A stretch of DNA of 64,000 nt from Alphaproteobacteria bacterium (GTDB lineage Bacteria; Pseudomonadota; Alphaproteobacteria; Micropepsales; Micropepsaceae), in assembly GCA_016124385.1 (NCBI GenBank), contig WGNU01000006.1, positions 372,001 through 436,000 on the forward strand, read 5' to 3'. The position numbers were made by a program, and so were the translations under genes. Of this stretch, positions 1 through 9,064 are shown piece after piece. Positions within the stretch are counted from its first letter, which is position 1; each line of letters begins with the position of its first letter. Below the pieces are notes generated by a model. The model did no database searches. It had not been told where the DNA came from and was given only the letters and a program-made list of their open reading frames with translations.

Positions 1-96
1 ATGATCGAGGACCCTGCACAGAAGATCGGCCGCCCGAGGCAGCTTTACACGGGCGCGGCGCGGCGCGAGTATGTCCCTCTCAACAAGCGCGGTTAA
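1..96 (+). CDS. gltA: Citrate synthase, C-terminal fragment
   Basis: Only the last 31 codons and the TAA stop lie in the window; the ATG at position 1 is an internal methionine. The peptide contains KIGRPRQLYTG, the near-invariant C-terminal signature of hexameric bacterial citrate synthases (E. coli GltA ends with KIARPRQLYTG followed by about 12 residues). Citrate synthase condenses acetyl-CoA and oxaloacetate to citrate in the TCA cycle. In Hyphomicrobiales gltA commonly lies next to lpxB in opposite orientation, as here. The assignment rests on this short stretch plus the neighbourhood. Confidence 0.85.
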   Translation: MIEDPAQKIGRPRQLYTGAARREYVPLNKRG

Positions 97-119
97 CAGC
101 GCCGAACATGTGAGGGCCC

Positions 120-362
120 ATGTGGGGGGACCGGGGTGACACGATCGCGGCGGCCGTGCGGCCGCTCAAGCGGTCCACGGCGCCAGTGCGCACGTTGCGA
201 ACCTATGCGCTCGTGCGAACAGGCGATGAGGTGCGGATCATCCGCATCGCGCTGCAGGCGGCGAACGACAATTTCCCGCCGCGCTATCTGGGGTGGATGA
301 AGCTGGCGGCCCTCGCGGGCGCCGGCGTTGCGTTTGGGCTCGGCCTCATTCTTTTTTCATGA
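120..362 (+). CDS. Small hypothetical protein with one C-terminal membrane segment
   Basis: An 80-residue reading frame 24 bases after gltA and on the same strand. The N-terminal half is basic and rich in Arg and Thr. Residues about 60 to 79 form one hydrophobic stretch (LAALAGAGVAFGLGLILF), so a single-pass C-terminal anchor is likely. A GAGGG stretch lies very close to the ATG, so a downstream start is possible. Its stop overlaps the stop of convergent lpxB by six bases. No family was recognised. Being a real gene is plausible from the hydrophobic tail and the tight fit between neighbours, but unproven. Confidence 0.4.
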   Translation: MWGDRGDTIAAAVRPLKRSTAPVRTLRTYALVRTGDEVRIIRIALQAANDNFPPRYLGWMKLAALAGAGVAFGLGLILFS

Positions 363-1553
363 GGCAGGGAGCGCTCGCGCCCCGACCAGCGAGAGGACGA
401 CCCGCGCGGCCCGCAGGCTCGGCCGCTCGTCGCCCTCGCCCAAGGCCGAAGCGACCTTCTCGAAACCGTCACACTGACGCTGGCGCGCTGTCTCATCGAA
501 AAGGATCTCGGCGACCGCCGGCTCGAGCCTTTCGGGCGTGCAATCCTCCTGGATGAATTCAGGCACCACACCCTCCTTCAGGATCAGATTGACCAGCGTC
601 ACGAAGGGCACGTTAATGAGCCGGCGCGCGATCCAGGCGGTGAGCGCGCCGACGCGATAGGCGACGATCATCGGGCAGCGCGCGAGGGCGAGTTCCGTCG
701 TCACGGTGCCGGAGGCCGCGAGCGCGGCTGTCGCCGCATCGAAGCTCTCGAATTTTTCGCTCGCCGTCTGCGTGACGATGAGCCGTGAAGGCCAGCCTGC
801 GGTTTCTTTCGCGATCCGCTCGCGCAGGTGCGTCAGCGTCGGTAGCACGCAGACGAGATCGGGGTGCTGCGCCGCAAGCCGCCGCACGGTTTCTCGGAAG
901 ACCGGCAGGATGAAGCGGATCTCGCTGGAGCGGCTGCCAGGCAGGACAAGCAGCAACGGCGCGTCGGCCGCGATGCTGTGGCGCGTGCGGTAGGCGGCGC
1001 CGTCCTTCATGAAAATGCGGCGCTCGATCACCGGGTGGCCGACGAAACTCGCCGTGACGCCTGCCGCCTCGAAGAACGCCGGCTCGAACGGCAAAAGGCA
1101 GAGCACATGATCCGTGTACGTCGCCATCTGTTTCGCGCGGTAGGACCGCGAGGCCCAGACCTGCGGGGCGACGTATTTCACGATCTTCAGATTCGGGTCG
1201 CGCTTGCGGATCGCGCGGGCGATGCGATGCGTGAAGTCTGGGCTGTCGATGAGGACGACCACATCGGGGCGCACCCGCTCCGCGAAAGCGGCGGCCTGAC
1301 GGACCCGGCGCAGGATCGCGGGGATTTTCGGCACCACCTCGCGCAGCCCCATGACCGAGGTGTCCTCGAGGCCATAGAGGGGAACAAAGCCCCGCGCGCG
1401 CATCAGCGGCCCGCCGACACCGACGAGGCGAAGCGCATCGTGATCGGGCTCGATCTCGCGGAGCGCGGTCACGAGATCGGCGCCGAGCGCGTCGCCCGAG
1501 GGCTCGCCGGCAACCAGCATGATCGTCAGGGGGCGGACGGTGGGGGGCGACAT
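357..1553 (-). CDS. lpxB: Lipid-A-disaccharide synthase LpxB
   Basis: 398 residues, normal for LpxB. The enzyme condenses UDP-2,3-diacylglucosamine with lipid X (2,3-diacylglucosamine-1-phosphate) to the lipid A disaccharide at the inner membrane face (GT19 glycosyltransferase). Visible motifs are AGEPSGD at 15-21, IDSPDF at 102-107, YVAPQVWAS at 127-135 and a GHP motif at 172-174, all typical of the family. The frame is open for 45 more codons upstream, but that would overrun lpxI; the ATG at 1553 sits seven bases past the lpxI stop, so it was chosen. It is the last gene of the leftward lipid A operon, directly after lpxI, which makes one of its substrates. Confidence 0.95.
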   Translation of the reverse strand: MSPPTVRPLTIMLVAGEPSGDALGADLVTALREIEPDHDALRLVGVGGPLMRARGFVPLYGLEDTSVMGLREVVPKIPAILRRVRQAAAFAERVRPDVVVLIDSPDFTHRIARAIRKRDPNLKIVKYVAPQVWASRSYRAKQMATYTDHVLCLLPFEPAFFEAAGVTASFVGHPVIERRIFMKDGAAYRTRHSIAADAPLLLVLPGSRSSEIRFILPVFRETVRRLAAQHPDLVCVLPTLTHLRERIAKETAGWPSRLIVTQTASEKFESFDAATAALAASGTVTTELALARCPMIVAYRVGALTAWIARRLINVPFVTLVNLILKEGVVPEFIQEDCTPERLEPAVAEILFDETARQRQCDGFEKVASALGEGDERPSLRAARVVLSLVGARALPAS

Positions 1554-1560
1554 CTTCGGC

Positions 1561-2421
1561 CTAGTGCGCGCGAACGCCCTTGAGAAAAAGCCCGAGCGCA
1601 TCGGCGCGCGCGATGGCGGCCAGCCGGTCGATGATGAGCGCGCCCCCGGCCTCGACCGCGATCCCCGCGAGGCCCGCCGCGGCCGCACGTTCCACGGTTG
1701 CGACGCCGACGGCGGGCAGATCGACCCGGCGCTCCTGGCCGGCCTTCGCCATCTTGACGAGGACGCCCTTTCGCGCCCCCGCCGTTCCCTTCAAATGGGC
1801 AGGCAGCGCGGCGAGATCGGCGAGCATCTGGTCGGTTCCCTGCGCCGCCTCGACCGCCAGCACGACACCCTCCGCGACGACGCATCCCTGCCCCACATCG
1901 AGCGGGGAGAGCGCGCGCAGCACCGCGATCGCGCGCGCAATATCGCGCTCATCCGCTGGGGTCGCGCGCCGCTGCGCGAGATCGCCATCGGGGGCTGCGA
2001 GGCCTTTGAGGATGGTCTCGGGCGCGCGGACAGGAAGGCCCTCGCTCTCGAAAGCATCGATCAGCGTGCGGAGGATCGCATCGTCCCCGCGTGTCGCCGC
2101 CGCGACCAGGCGGGGCATCAGGGCCGCGCCCTTCAGATCGGGAATGAGCGCACCCCAATCGGGGCGCTTGACTTTTCCCGCCATGGTCACGGCCACGCAG
2201 CCGGCCGCCTTCAGCGCGGCGACCGAAGCACCGAACTTGCCGATCGGATGGCGGCTATGGGGAAAGGGCGCGATGCTGTCATCGGCGATGCCCTCGAGCG
2301 CGACGATGAAGACGCGCCCACCCTCCCCCTCCCAGGCGCGGGCCAGCAAGGCCGGCAAGGCGCCCGCGCCTGCGATGATGCCGAGCGTTCCCATCGCGCC
2401 GGCGTCGCTCGGCGTGGTCAC
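1561..2421 (-). CDS. lpxI: UDP-2,3-diacylglucosamine pyrophosphatase LpxI
   Basis: LpxI (formerly DUF1009) hydrolyses UDP-2,3-diacylglucosamine to lipid X and UMP; it is the alphaproteobacterial replacement for LpxH. The N-terminal GIIAGAGALP (14-23) is the family signature. Two starts are possible: a GTG at 2421 overlapping the lpxA stop as GTGA (286 residues), and an ATG at 2394 (277 residues) just before the conserved domain. I list the GTG because the overlap would couple translation to lpxA, but neither has a convincing Shine-Dalgarno sequence. Its place between lpxA and lpxB fits the pathway order. Confidence 0.9.
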   Translation of the reverse strand: MTTPSDAGAMGTLGIIAGAGALPALLARAWEGEGGRVFIVALEGIADDSIAPFPHSRHPIGKFGASVAALKAAGCVAVTMAGKVKRPDWGALIPDLKGAALMPRLVAAATRGDDAILRTLIDAFESEGLPVRAPETILKGLAAPDGDLAQRRATPADERDIARAIAVLRALSPLDVGQGCVVAEGVVLAVEAAQGTDQMLADLAALPAHLKGTAGARKGVLVKMAKAGQERRVDLPAVGVATVERAAAAGLAGIAVEAGGALIIDRLAAIARADALGLFLKGVRAH

Positions 2422-3212
2422 GCGCCCCGCTGCGGCATACAGAGCGGGCGCTGGCCGCCCGCGCGCACGAATTCGATGAGGGTCATGACTTCGGGCCGCG
2501 CGGCAAAAAGTTCGGCCACATCTTCCAGGCGCTCCTGGAACGTGCCCTCGGCCGCGAACAACAAGCGGTAGGCGTTGCGCAGATCGTGGATCACCTCGCG
2601 CGAGAAGCCGCGCCGCTTCAGCCCCACGAGATTGAGTCCGGCGAGAAACGCACGGTTGCCCATCACCGAGCCGAAGGGGATGAGGTCGCCCTCCAGGCCC
2701 GCCATGCCGCCCACAAAGGCGTGCGGGCCGATCCGGCTCCATTGATGGACGGCCGATCCGCCGCCCAGCCAGACGAAATCGCCGATATCGACGTGCCCGC
2801 CGAGCATCACATTGTTCGCCATGATGACGTTGTTGCCGAGCTGACTGTCATGGGCGACGTGGCACCCGGCCATAAAGAGACCGTCATGGCCAACCTTCGT
2901 TTCGCCGCGCGCGCCGGCCGTGCCGGGGTTCATGGTCACGCCCTCGCGGATGAGGTTGCGCGCGCCGATGGTGAGCTTCGTCGGCTCACCCTTATAGGCG
3001 AGGCTCTGCGGCGGACTGCCGAGGGACGCGAAGGGATAGATCGCCGTTTCCGCGCCGATCGACGTGTGGCCGGCGACCGCGACATGGGAGATGAGACGCA
3101 CACCGTCACCGAGCGTCACATTGGGCCCGACGACGCAGAAGGGACCGATCTGGACATCATTGCCGAGCACCGCGCCATCCTCGACAATGGCGGTCGCATG
3201 GACTTTAGCCAT
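2418..3212 (-). CDS. lpxA: Acyl-ACP--UDP-N-acetylglucosamine O-acyltransferase LpxA
   Basis: 264 residues. It catalyses the first step of lipid A synthesis, transfer of a 3-hydroxyacyl chain from ACP to UDP-GlcNAc. The N-terminal two thirds is a left-handed beta-helix made of hexapeptide repeats; GCHVAHD at 116-122 contains the likely catalytic histidine (His121, E. coli His125). The C-terminal third is the usual helical trimerisation region. The ATG at 3212 was chosen because MAKVHATA matches the family N-terminus; it overlaps the fabZ stop by eight bases, which suggests coupled translation. Confidence 0.96.
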   Translation of the reverse strand: MAKVHATAIVEDGAVLGNDVQIGPFCVVGPNVTLGDGVRLISHVAVAGHTSIGAETAIYPFASLGSPPQSLAYKGEPTKLTIGARNLIREGVTMNPGTAGARGETKVGHDGLFMAGCHVAHDSQLGNNVIMANNVMLGGHVDIGDFVWLGGGSAVHQWSRIGPHAFVGGMAGLEGDLIPFGSVMGNRAFLAGLNLVGLKRRGFSREVIHDLRNAYRLLFAAEGTFQERLEDVAELFAARPEVMTLIEFVRAGGQRPLCMPQRGA

Positions 3213-3708
3213 TGGCCGCCTCGACCGCTTTGGTCTGGCCGTCGCGCTCCACAATCATCGCGGAATATTCCGCTTCCGCGCAGAGAGCGCCGGCGACGCG
3301 CGCCTCGCCCGTGAAGCGCCAGACGGGCCCACGATGGCGCGCGACGGTCACCGGCAATTCCAGTTGATCGCCCGGCATTACAGGATGGCGAAACCTTGCG
3401 CGGTCAATGGTCATGAAGAAGACGAGCTTGCCCTCGGCTTCTTTGCCCAACGTGTGCACGACAAGGGCGCCCGCGGTCTGCGCCAAAGCCTCTATGATGA
3501 GAACGCCCGGCATGATGGGGAAGCCGGGGAAATGACCCTGAAAATGCGGCTCGTTGATCGACACGGATTTGAGGCCGCGGGCGCTGTGTCCCGGCTTCAT
3601 GTCAACGACGCGGTCGATCATCAGGAAAGGCGGGCGATGCGGGATAAGCTCCATGACGCGGCGAATGTCCGCCGTGTCCATTTCCGCCGTAACCACAGCC
3701 TCGTTCAT
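3205..3708 (-). CDS. fabZ: 3-hydroxyacyl-ACP dehydratase FabZ
   Basis: 167 residues with a single hot-dog fold. It dehydrates 3-hydroxyacyl-ACP in fatty acid elongation and so competes with LpxA and LpxD for the hydroxyacyl-ACP pool. The family motifs are present: PHRPPFLMID (23-32), the catalytic His59 in QGHFPGFP, and Glu73 in the following helix. The start at 3708 overlaps the lpxD stop as ATGA. The longer open frame upstream runs through lpxD in another frame and has no homology-like content. Confidence 0.96.
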   Translation of the reverse strand: MNEAVVTAEMDTADIRRVMELIPHRPPFLMIDRVVDMKPGHSARGLKSVSINEPHFQGHFPGFPIMPGVLIIEALAQTAGALVVHTLGKEAEGKLVFFMTIDRARFRHPVMPGDQLELPVTVARHRGPVWRFTGEARVAGALCAEAEYSAMIVERDGQTKAVEAANG

Positions 3709-4724
3709 GGCTTGCGCTTCCCCTTCGCCAGCCGCGCGAGTGCCGCAACTTCCCGCCGCCACTCCGCTGCGGGGCGGGCAGGAAACCCGCCATAGACGCC
3801 ACCCGCCGGCAAATCGCGCGTCACACCCGCACGGGCCGCAACCATCGCGCCAGAGCCGATCGTCACGTGGTCGGCAACGCCCACCTTGCCGCCGAGTACG
3901 ACGCCGTCGCCGATTGTGATGGAGCCCGACAGTCCCACCTGCGAGACCAGGATGCACGCCCGTCCGATGTGCGTGTTGTGCCCGATCTGTACCAGATTAT
4001 CAATCTTGGTGCCCTCGCCGACGACCGTGTCCGCCGCCGCGCCGCGATCGATTGTCGTGTTGGCGCCGACTTCGACATCGTCCTGCAGGATCACGCGGCC
4101 GAGCTGGGGGATCTTCACGTGTCCCCCGGGCCCGCGCGCATAGCCAAACCCATCCTGGCCGATGCGCGCGCCGGCATGAACGATCACACGGTCGCCCAGA
4201 TAAGCGCAGAAGACCGTCGCGCCCGGGCCGATGACGCAATCGGCCCCCATGGCAACGCCCCGGCCGATGATAGCGCCCGCCCCGATGCGCGACCGGGGCC
4301 CGATCTCGGTGCCTTCGGCAATGACAGCGCCGTGCTCGATCGCAATGTCGTCATGGAGGACCGCCGTCGGGTGAACGGCGAAACCGGCCGTTGGCGCGTG
4401 GAGGCCGTCCGCCTGCGGATAAAATAGGCGGGCGATCCGGGCATAGGCATAGAGCGGATCGCGGACGACAAGCGCGACGGCCGAAGCTGGCACGAAGTCC
4501 TTCATCTCCTCGCGCACCAGCACCGCGCCAGCCTGTGTGCGCGCGAGATCGTTCTTGAACTTTGCTGTCTCGCAGAACGAGAGATGGGCTGGTGCTGCGC
4601 GCGCCAGGGGCGCCGTATCGGCGATCATTCGATTTCCGGCGCCTTCCAGCGTGGCGCCCAGGGAGCTCGCGATCTGCGCGATGGCGAACGGCCCGTGATT
4701 GTCGAAGAAGCGAGGATCAGCCAT
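3705..4724 (-). CDS. lpxD: UDP-3-O-(3-hydroxyacyl)glucosamine N-acyltransferase LpxD
   Basis: 339 residues. It adds the second 3-hydroxyacyl chain, amide-linked, to UDP-3-O-acylglucosamine. Residues about 1-105 form the uridine-binding domain; about 115-300 is a left-handed beta-helix of hexapeptide repeats; the tail is a short basic helix. The conserved IGQDGFGYA lies at about 188-196 and NLVQIGHN at 243-250, with His249 as the likely catalytic base (E. coli His239). It lies 45 bases after the ompH stop in the same operon. Confidence 0.96.
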   Translation of the reverse strand: MADPRFFDNHGPFAIAQIASSLGATLEGAGNRMIADTAPLARAAPAHLSFCETAKFKNDLARTQAGAVLVREEMKDFVPASAVALVVRDPLYAYARIARLFYPQADGLHAPTAGFAVHPTAVLHDDIAIEHGAVIAEGTEIGPRSRIGAGAIIGRGVAMGADCVIGPGATVFCAYLGDRVIVHAGARIGQDGFGYARGPGGHVKIPQLGRVILQDDVEVGANTTIDRGAAADTVVGEGTKIDNLVQIGHNTHIGRACILVSQVGLSGSITIGDGVVLGGKVGVADHVTIGSGAMVAARAGVTRDLPAGGVYGGFPARPAAEWRREVAALARLAKGKRKP

Positions 4725-4769
4725 TGGCCCTAGCCGCGGGTTGGGCCCTGGCGCAGGGCGCAGCGACCC

Positions 4770-5393
4770 TCACTGGCCGCTGCCTTCCCCTTCCATGGGC
4801 TTGGGAACTTCGACGAGTTCGACCTGCACCTTGGGTAGCGATTCATCCAGCCGCTGGATCGCCGATCCCGTCACGTCGACATCGATCGCGCCGAGCACGA
4901 CCACGCCGCGATCAAGCAGCAAATTTGCGCCACGCTCGATCATGATTTCCTTCAGAATCGGCTCAAGCGCTTCCGCGACCTGTTGGCGCGCTTTGTTGAC
5001 GCCGCCCTGGATCTGCGCCTGACGTTCCTGGATGCGCTGTTGAAGTGCCGCCTGACGGTCGCGAAGACCCTTCTGGCGCTGTTCGCGCACTTTCGGATCG
5101 AGTACGGATGCCTGCTCCTGCAGCTGCTTGGCATCCGCGCGGATCTTGGCCTCCTCGGGGCCGAATTCCTCTTCCATCTTTTTGCCGTAGGCCTCGACCT
5201 GACCGACGATATCCTTACCAGCCGCGCTCTGGCGCATGACGACAGCCCGGTCCACGACGAGGATCAAAGGCGTTGGCGTTGTCTGCGCAACAGGGGCTGC
5301 AGGGGCGGTTTCCTGGGCCAACGCCGGCTCGGCGAAGAACACTGCCAACGCCAGCGCACAAAGGGCGCGAAGCGGGCTCACTCGCATCATCAT
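4770..5393 (-). CDS. OmpH/Skp-family periplasmic chaperone
   Basis: 207 residues. A signal peptide covers residues 1-26 (hydrophobic core, then ALA before Gln27). The middle (about 65-150) is a charged coiled coil rich in Gln, Glu and Arg, as in the long tentacle helices of Skp/OmpH, flanked by hydrophobic beta segments. Skp holds unfolded outer-membrane proteins in the periplasm and delivers them to BamA. Its place between bamA and lpxD is the usual one. Starting at the second or third methionine instead of the first would change little. Confidence 0.9.
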   Translation of the reverse strand: MMMRVSPLRALCALALAVFFAEPALAQETAPAAPVAQTTPTPLILVVDRAVVMRQSAAGKDIVGQVEAYGKKMEEEFGPEEAKIRADAKQLQEQASVLDPKVREQRQKGLRDRQAALQQRIQERQAQIQGGVNKARQQVAEALEPILKEIMIERGANLLLDRGVVVLGAIDVDVTGSAIQRLDESLPKVQVELVEVPKPMEGEGSGQ

Positions 5394-5423
5394 AGGGGAA
5401 CCACGTCCTTCTTGGCGGGCCTT

Positions 5424-7769
5424 TTAGAACCGCGTGCCAGCGCTAAAGCGGAAGGCTTCGGTCTTGTCATAGTCCTCTCGCGCAAATGCGTGCGCGAAGT
5501 CAAGTCTGACCGGACCGAACGGTGAATCCCACAAGAGGCTGAGGCCTGCCGAGGCGCGCAAAGCGAGATCGTCCTCGATGAAACACGTGCCAAGGCCGGT
5601 GCAAAAGTCCTTGGTCGCGTCGTCGACGATGCCGACCGTCCCGAAATCGGTAAAGAGACTGGTGGCAACGCCCAGTTCCTCGGGCAGGAAGTTCGGGAAG
5701 CGAATCTCGGCCGTGCCGACGGCGAAGAGCTGACCGCCCACAGCGTCCTGTTCGGCGCCGAGGGTATCGCGCGGCCCGACGCCCGCGTTCTCGAAGCCCC
5801 GGAAAGTCGAGCCGCCCTTGAAGAAGCGATCGTTGACCCGGACGAAATCGTCGCCGCCGTAACTGTCGATATAGCCCGCGCTGATCCCTAAGCTGCCGAC
5901 GAGTTCGTCGATGAAGAGGCGCTGATAGACCGTTGCATCGATCTGGCTACGGTAGAATTCGATGTCGCCGCCCAAACCCGCCAAATCCTGCGTGAACGAG
6001 GCTTCGAAGCCGCGCGTTGGTCGATAGGGATCATCCGTATCCGCGTAAGAGACCGTGAAGCCGACCAAGGATGAGAGCGTCGAGCCGTCGAGCTGTTGAA
6101 TGACCGGCGAGGCGTTGGCATCGGGATCGATGTCGTCCTGACGGATGGTGTAGCGCGTATTGAACCGAGCGAACTCGGACAGCGGGAAGCCCGCGCGCAG
6201 GCCAAAGCCGGTGGCATCTGCCTCGTAGGACGAGGCGTCGTATTGCGACAAGATCTTGTAGAGGTCGAAGCCGACCGCGAGATTGCGATCAAGAAAATAG
6301 GGCTCGGTGAAACGCAAATCGATCTGCTGCCGTTCTCCGGATGCGCTGAGGCGCAGACGCAGGAATTGGCCGCGACCGAGGAGATTGCGCTCCGTCACGC
6401 TCACATCGAGGATGAAGGCGTCCGCCGACGACACACCGAAGCCCAGCGAAAGTTCGCCTGTCGACTGCTCCTCGACCTCGACATTGAGGACCGTGCGATC
6501 GGGCGCGCTGCCCGGCTCTTCGGTGACTTCAACCTTCTTGAAGAAGCCGAGGCCGCGGATACGCGCCCGCGAACGATCAATCAGAACGCGGTTGAAGGCG
6601 TCGCCCTCAGCCAGGCGGAATTCGCGGCGGATGACCCGGTCCAGGGTGCGCGAATTGCCGACGATATTGATGCGATCAACATAGACGCGCGGGCCTTCCT
6701 CCACCGTGTAGATGATGTCGATCAGCTTTTCTTCGCGGTTGCGGCGCACGCGCGGCTTGATCTCAGCGAACGCGTAGCCCTTCGTTCCGGCGATGAACGT
6801 GAGCGCATCGACGCTCTTGTCGATCAGCTCCGCATTATAGACATCGCCGGGGACCGTGAGCAGAAGCGGCTCGAGATCGCTGGCCGGAAGTTCCGCCAGG
6901 GACGTGTCTACGGAGACCGCGCCGAACGAATATTGCTCGCCCTCTTCCACCGTGAAGGTGATGAAGAAGCCGCTGCCGTCCGGCGCGAGTTCGGCGACCG
7001 CCGAAACGACGCGGAAATCGGCATAGCCGTTCGTCAGATAGAAGCGGCGCAACTGTTCGCGGTCGAAGGTGAGGCGGTCGGGGTCGTAGTTATCGCTGCT
7101 CGTCAGGAATCGCCACCAAGCGGATTCCTTCGTTGCGATCTCGCTTCGCAGTTCGCTGTCGCTAAAGACTTTGTTGCCGATGAAATTGATGCGGTTGACG
7201 CCCGTCACCGGCCCTTCGGAAATCTCGAAGACGAGATCGACGCGGTTCTGAGGCAGCTCGACGATCTTGGGCTCGACGGTGGCGGCGAAGCGGCCAGAGC
7301 GGCGATAGAGCTCGATAATGCGCTGAACGTCGGCCTGGGCTTTCGCGCGCGTGAAGACGATGCGGGGTTTGAGCTGAACCTCGGCCTCGAGGTCCTCGGT
7401 CGTCAGCTTTTGGTTTCCTTCAAAAGCAACGCGATTGATGATCGGGTTCTCAACGACCGCGACCGTCACGTTACCACCGGCCTCGCGAATCTGAACGTCC
7501 GCGAAAAGGCCTGTGGCGAAGAGTGTCTTCAGCGACAAGTCTATCAGCTGCTCATTGAAGACCTGGCCCTCTTGGATTGCCAGGTAGGACTTCACCGTAA
7601 GGGGCTCAATGCGCTGCGTGCCCTCGACCGAGATCGAGCGAACGATGTTCGCCGTCTCGTCCGCCGCCAGCGCGCCGCTTTCCGCCCCGTCGCCAATCGC
7701 GACAGCGAAAAGGGCACACACGAAGGAAATTGCGCCGGCCACTCGGGCGCACCTGCTCCGCCACGTCAT
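5424..7769 (-). CDS. bamA: Outer membrane protein assembly factor BamA
   Basis: 781 residues, usual for BamA. After a signal peptide (about 1-36) come five POTRA-like repeats (about 45-420) and a C-terminal beta-barrel that ends in an aromatic Phe, the outer-membrane insertion signal. The conserved loop-6 motif is present as FRGFENAG, followed by GPRD. BamA is the core of the machine that folds and inserts beta-barrel proteins. The start at 7769 has a strong GGAGG ribosome binding site eleven bases upstream; the open frame extends further but without signal-like sequence. It follows rseP and precedes its chaperone ompH. Confidence 0.96.
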   Translation of the reverse strand: MTWRSRCARVAGAISFVCALFAVAIGDGAESGALAADETANIVRSISVEGTQRIEPLTVKSYLAIQEGQVFNEQLIDLSLKTLFATGLFADVQIREAGGNVTVAVVENPIINRVAFEGNQKLTTEDLEAEVQLKPRIVFTRAKAQADVQRIIELYRRSGRFAATVEPKIVELPQNRVDLVFEISEGPVTGVNRINFIGNKVFSDSELRSEIATKESAWWRFLTSSDNYDPDRLTFDREQLRRFYLTNGYADFRVVSAVAELAPDGSGFFITFTVEEGEQYSFGAVSVDTSLAELPASDLEPLLLTVPGDVYNAELIDKSVDALTFIAGTKGYAFAEIKPRVRRNREEKLIDIIYTVEEGPRVYVDRINIVGNSRTLDRVIRREFRLAEGDAFNRVLIDRSRARIRGLGFFKKVEVTEEPGSAPDRTVLNVEVEEQSTGELSLGFGVSSADAFILDVSVTERNLLGRGQFLRLRLSASGERQQIDLRFTEPYFLDRNLAVGFDLYKILSQYDASSYEADATGFGLRAGFPLSEFARFNTRYTIRQDDIDPDANASPVIQQLDGSTLSSLVGFTVSYADTDDPYRPTRGFEASFTQDLAGLGGDIEFYRSQIDATVYQRLFIDELVGSLGISAGYIDSYGGDDFVRVNDRFFKGGSTFRGFENAGVGPRDTLGAEQDAVGGQLFAVGTAEIRFPNFLPEELGVATSLFTDFGTVGIVDDATKDFCTGLGTCFIEDDLALRASAGLSLLWDSPFGPVRLDFAHAFAREDYDKTEAFRFSAGTRF

Positions 7770-7845
7770 GTCTCGATCCGCCTCCGGAGTCCCCTCGCGA
7801 CCCATGCCCCGGATCGCACCTACGCGCCGCCCTCTCCCCCAACCG

Positions 7846-8994
7846 TCAGAAGAGACCGAATTTCGACAAGTCGTTCCAGGTCGCAAAAACCATCAAGAAC
7901 AGCACCAGAGCCAACCCTATGCGGAACCCCATTTCCTGGGTCCGCTCCCCCAAGGGCTCTCCCCGGACAGCTTCGAATGCATAATACACAAGATGCCCGC
8001 CGTCGAGCATCGGAATCGGGAAGAGATTGATCAAGCCGATGCTGATCGACAACACTGCGATGAGATTGATGAAGACGCCCGGACCCATCGCGGCTGCATC
8101 GCCCGATGCCTTGGCGATAGTCGGCAGACCGCTAATCTGAGAGACGTCACCCTCGCCGAACACTTTGCGGCCGATATAGTCGAGCGTATCAGCCGCGAAA
8201 CCAAAGGTATGGCCGATAGCGAGCACGAGCGCCGTCCCAGGCCAATAACGCACATGCGTGATGTTGCTCTCGTCGAAATCAGGGCTGATCCCAAGGAGAC
8301 CACCCTCCATCTTGTTCCCCATCGGGTCGGTGATCTCAGTGCGAACCGGCGTCACCGGGAGCGTCACTTCCTGACCCGCACGCTCGACGACGGCGACCAT
8401 GTCTTGACCGTCGCGCAGGATCACATAGCGCCTTATGTCCCCGAAATCCTCGATCGTGACATCATCGATGCGCAGCAGAAGGTCGCCGACCTGGAAGCCT
8501 GCCCGCTCGGCGGCGCTGCCGGCCTGGATTTCGCCGATGCGCGGCGCCACACGCGTCTCGCCGATCACCATCAATAGGCCCATGTAGATCGCAATCGCCA
8601 GCAGGAAGTTGGCGGCAGGACCCGCTACCACCACGAGCGCGCGCTGGTAGAGAGGCTTGAAGTGGAAACAATCCTTGGCCTGCGGATCGCGCGCCAGCTC
8701 GCGGATGCGATCCTGATCAGGCTGGCTCGCCGCGTTCTCATCGCCCCAGAATTTCACGTAGCCGCCAAAGGGCAGCCAGCCGATCTTCCAGCGCGTCCCC
8801 TTTGAATCTTCCCAGGCATAGAGCGAGCGGCCAAAGCCGATCGAGAAGGTCTCGACCCGCACGTTGAAATAGCGGGCGACGAGGAAATGTCCGAGTTCGT
8901 GAATGAAGACCACGACGGTGATGACGACGAGAAAAGCGAGCGTGTAGGTGAGAATCGTCCACCCCGTTCCCACCGCACTTGCAACGATATCCAT
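7846..8994 (-). CDS. rseP: Site-2 metalloprotease RseP
   Basis: 382 residues of a multi-pass intramembrane zinc protease of family M50. The zinc motif HELGH is at 32-36 inside the first membrane segment, and the third ligand motif MLDGGH lies in a late membrane segment. One PDZ domain lies between about 125 and 215, in contrast to the two of E. coli RseP. Such enzymes cleave anti-sigma factors or signal peptides within the membrane. It lies between dxr and bamA, the standard position in the envelope operon. Confidence 0.94.
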   Translation of the reverse strand: MDIVASAVGTGWTILTYTLAFLVVITVVVFIHELGHFLVARYFNVRVETFSIGFGRSLYAWEDSKGTRWKIGWLPFGGYVKFWGDENAASQPDQDRIRELARDPQAKDCFHFKPLYQRALVVVAGPAANFLLAIAIYMGLLMVIGETRVAPRIGEIQAGSAAERAGFQVGDLLLRIDDVTIEDFGDIRRYVILRDGQDMVAVVERAGQEVTLPVTPVRTEITDPMGNKMEGGLLGISPDFDESNITHVRYWPGTALVLAIGHTFGFAADTLDYIGRKVFGEGDVSQISGLPTIAKASGDAAAMGPGVFINLIAVLSISIGLINLFPIPMLDGGHLVYYAFEAVRGEPLGERTQEMGFRIGLALVLFLMVFATWNDLSKFGLF

Positions 8995-9064
8995 CCCGGC
9001 GAGGCTCCTCCCAAAGCGACTTTACGCCGCCGTTCGTTTTTCGCACGAAGCCTGCGCCTCGCGA

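Noticed and set aside
6096-8030. A 644-codon plus-strand frame antisense to bamA
   Set aside because: bamA has signal peptide, POTRA repeats and C-terminal Phe in its frame; the antisense frame shows no family features.
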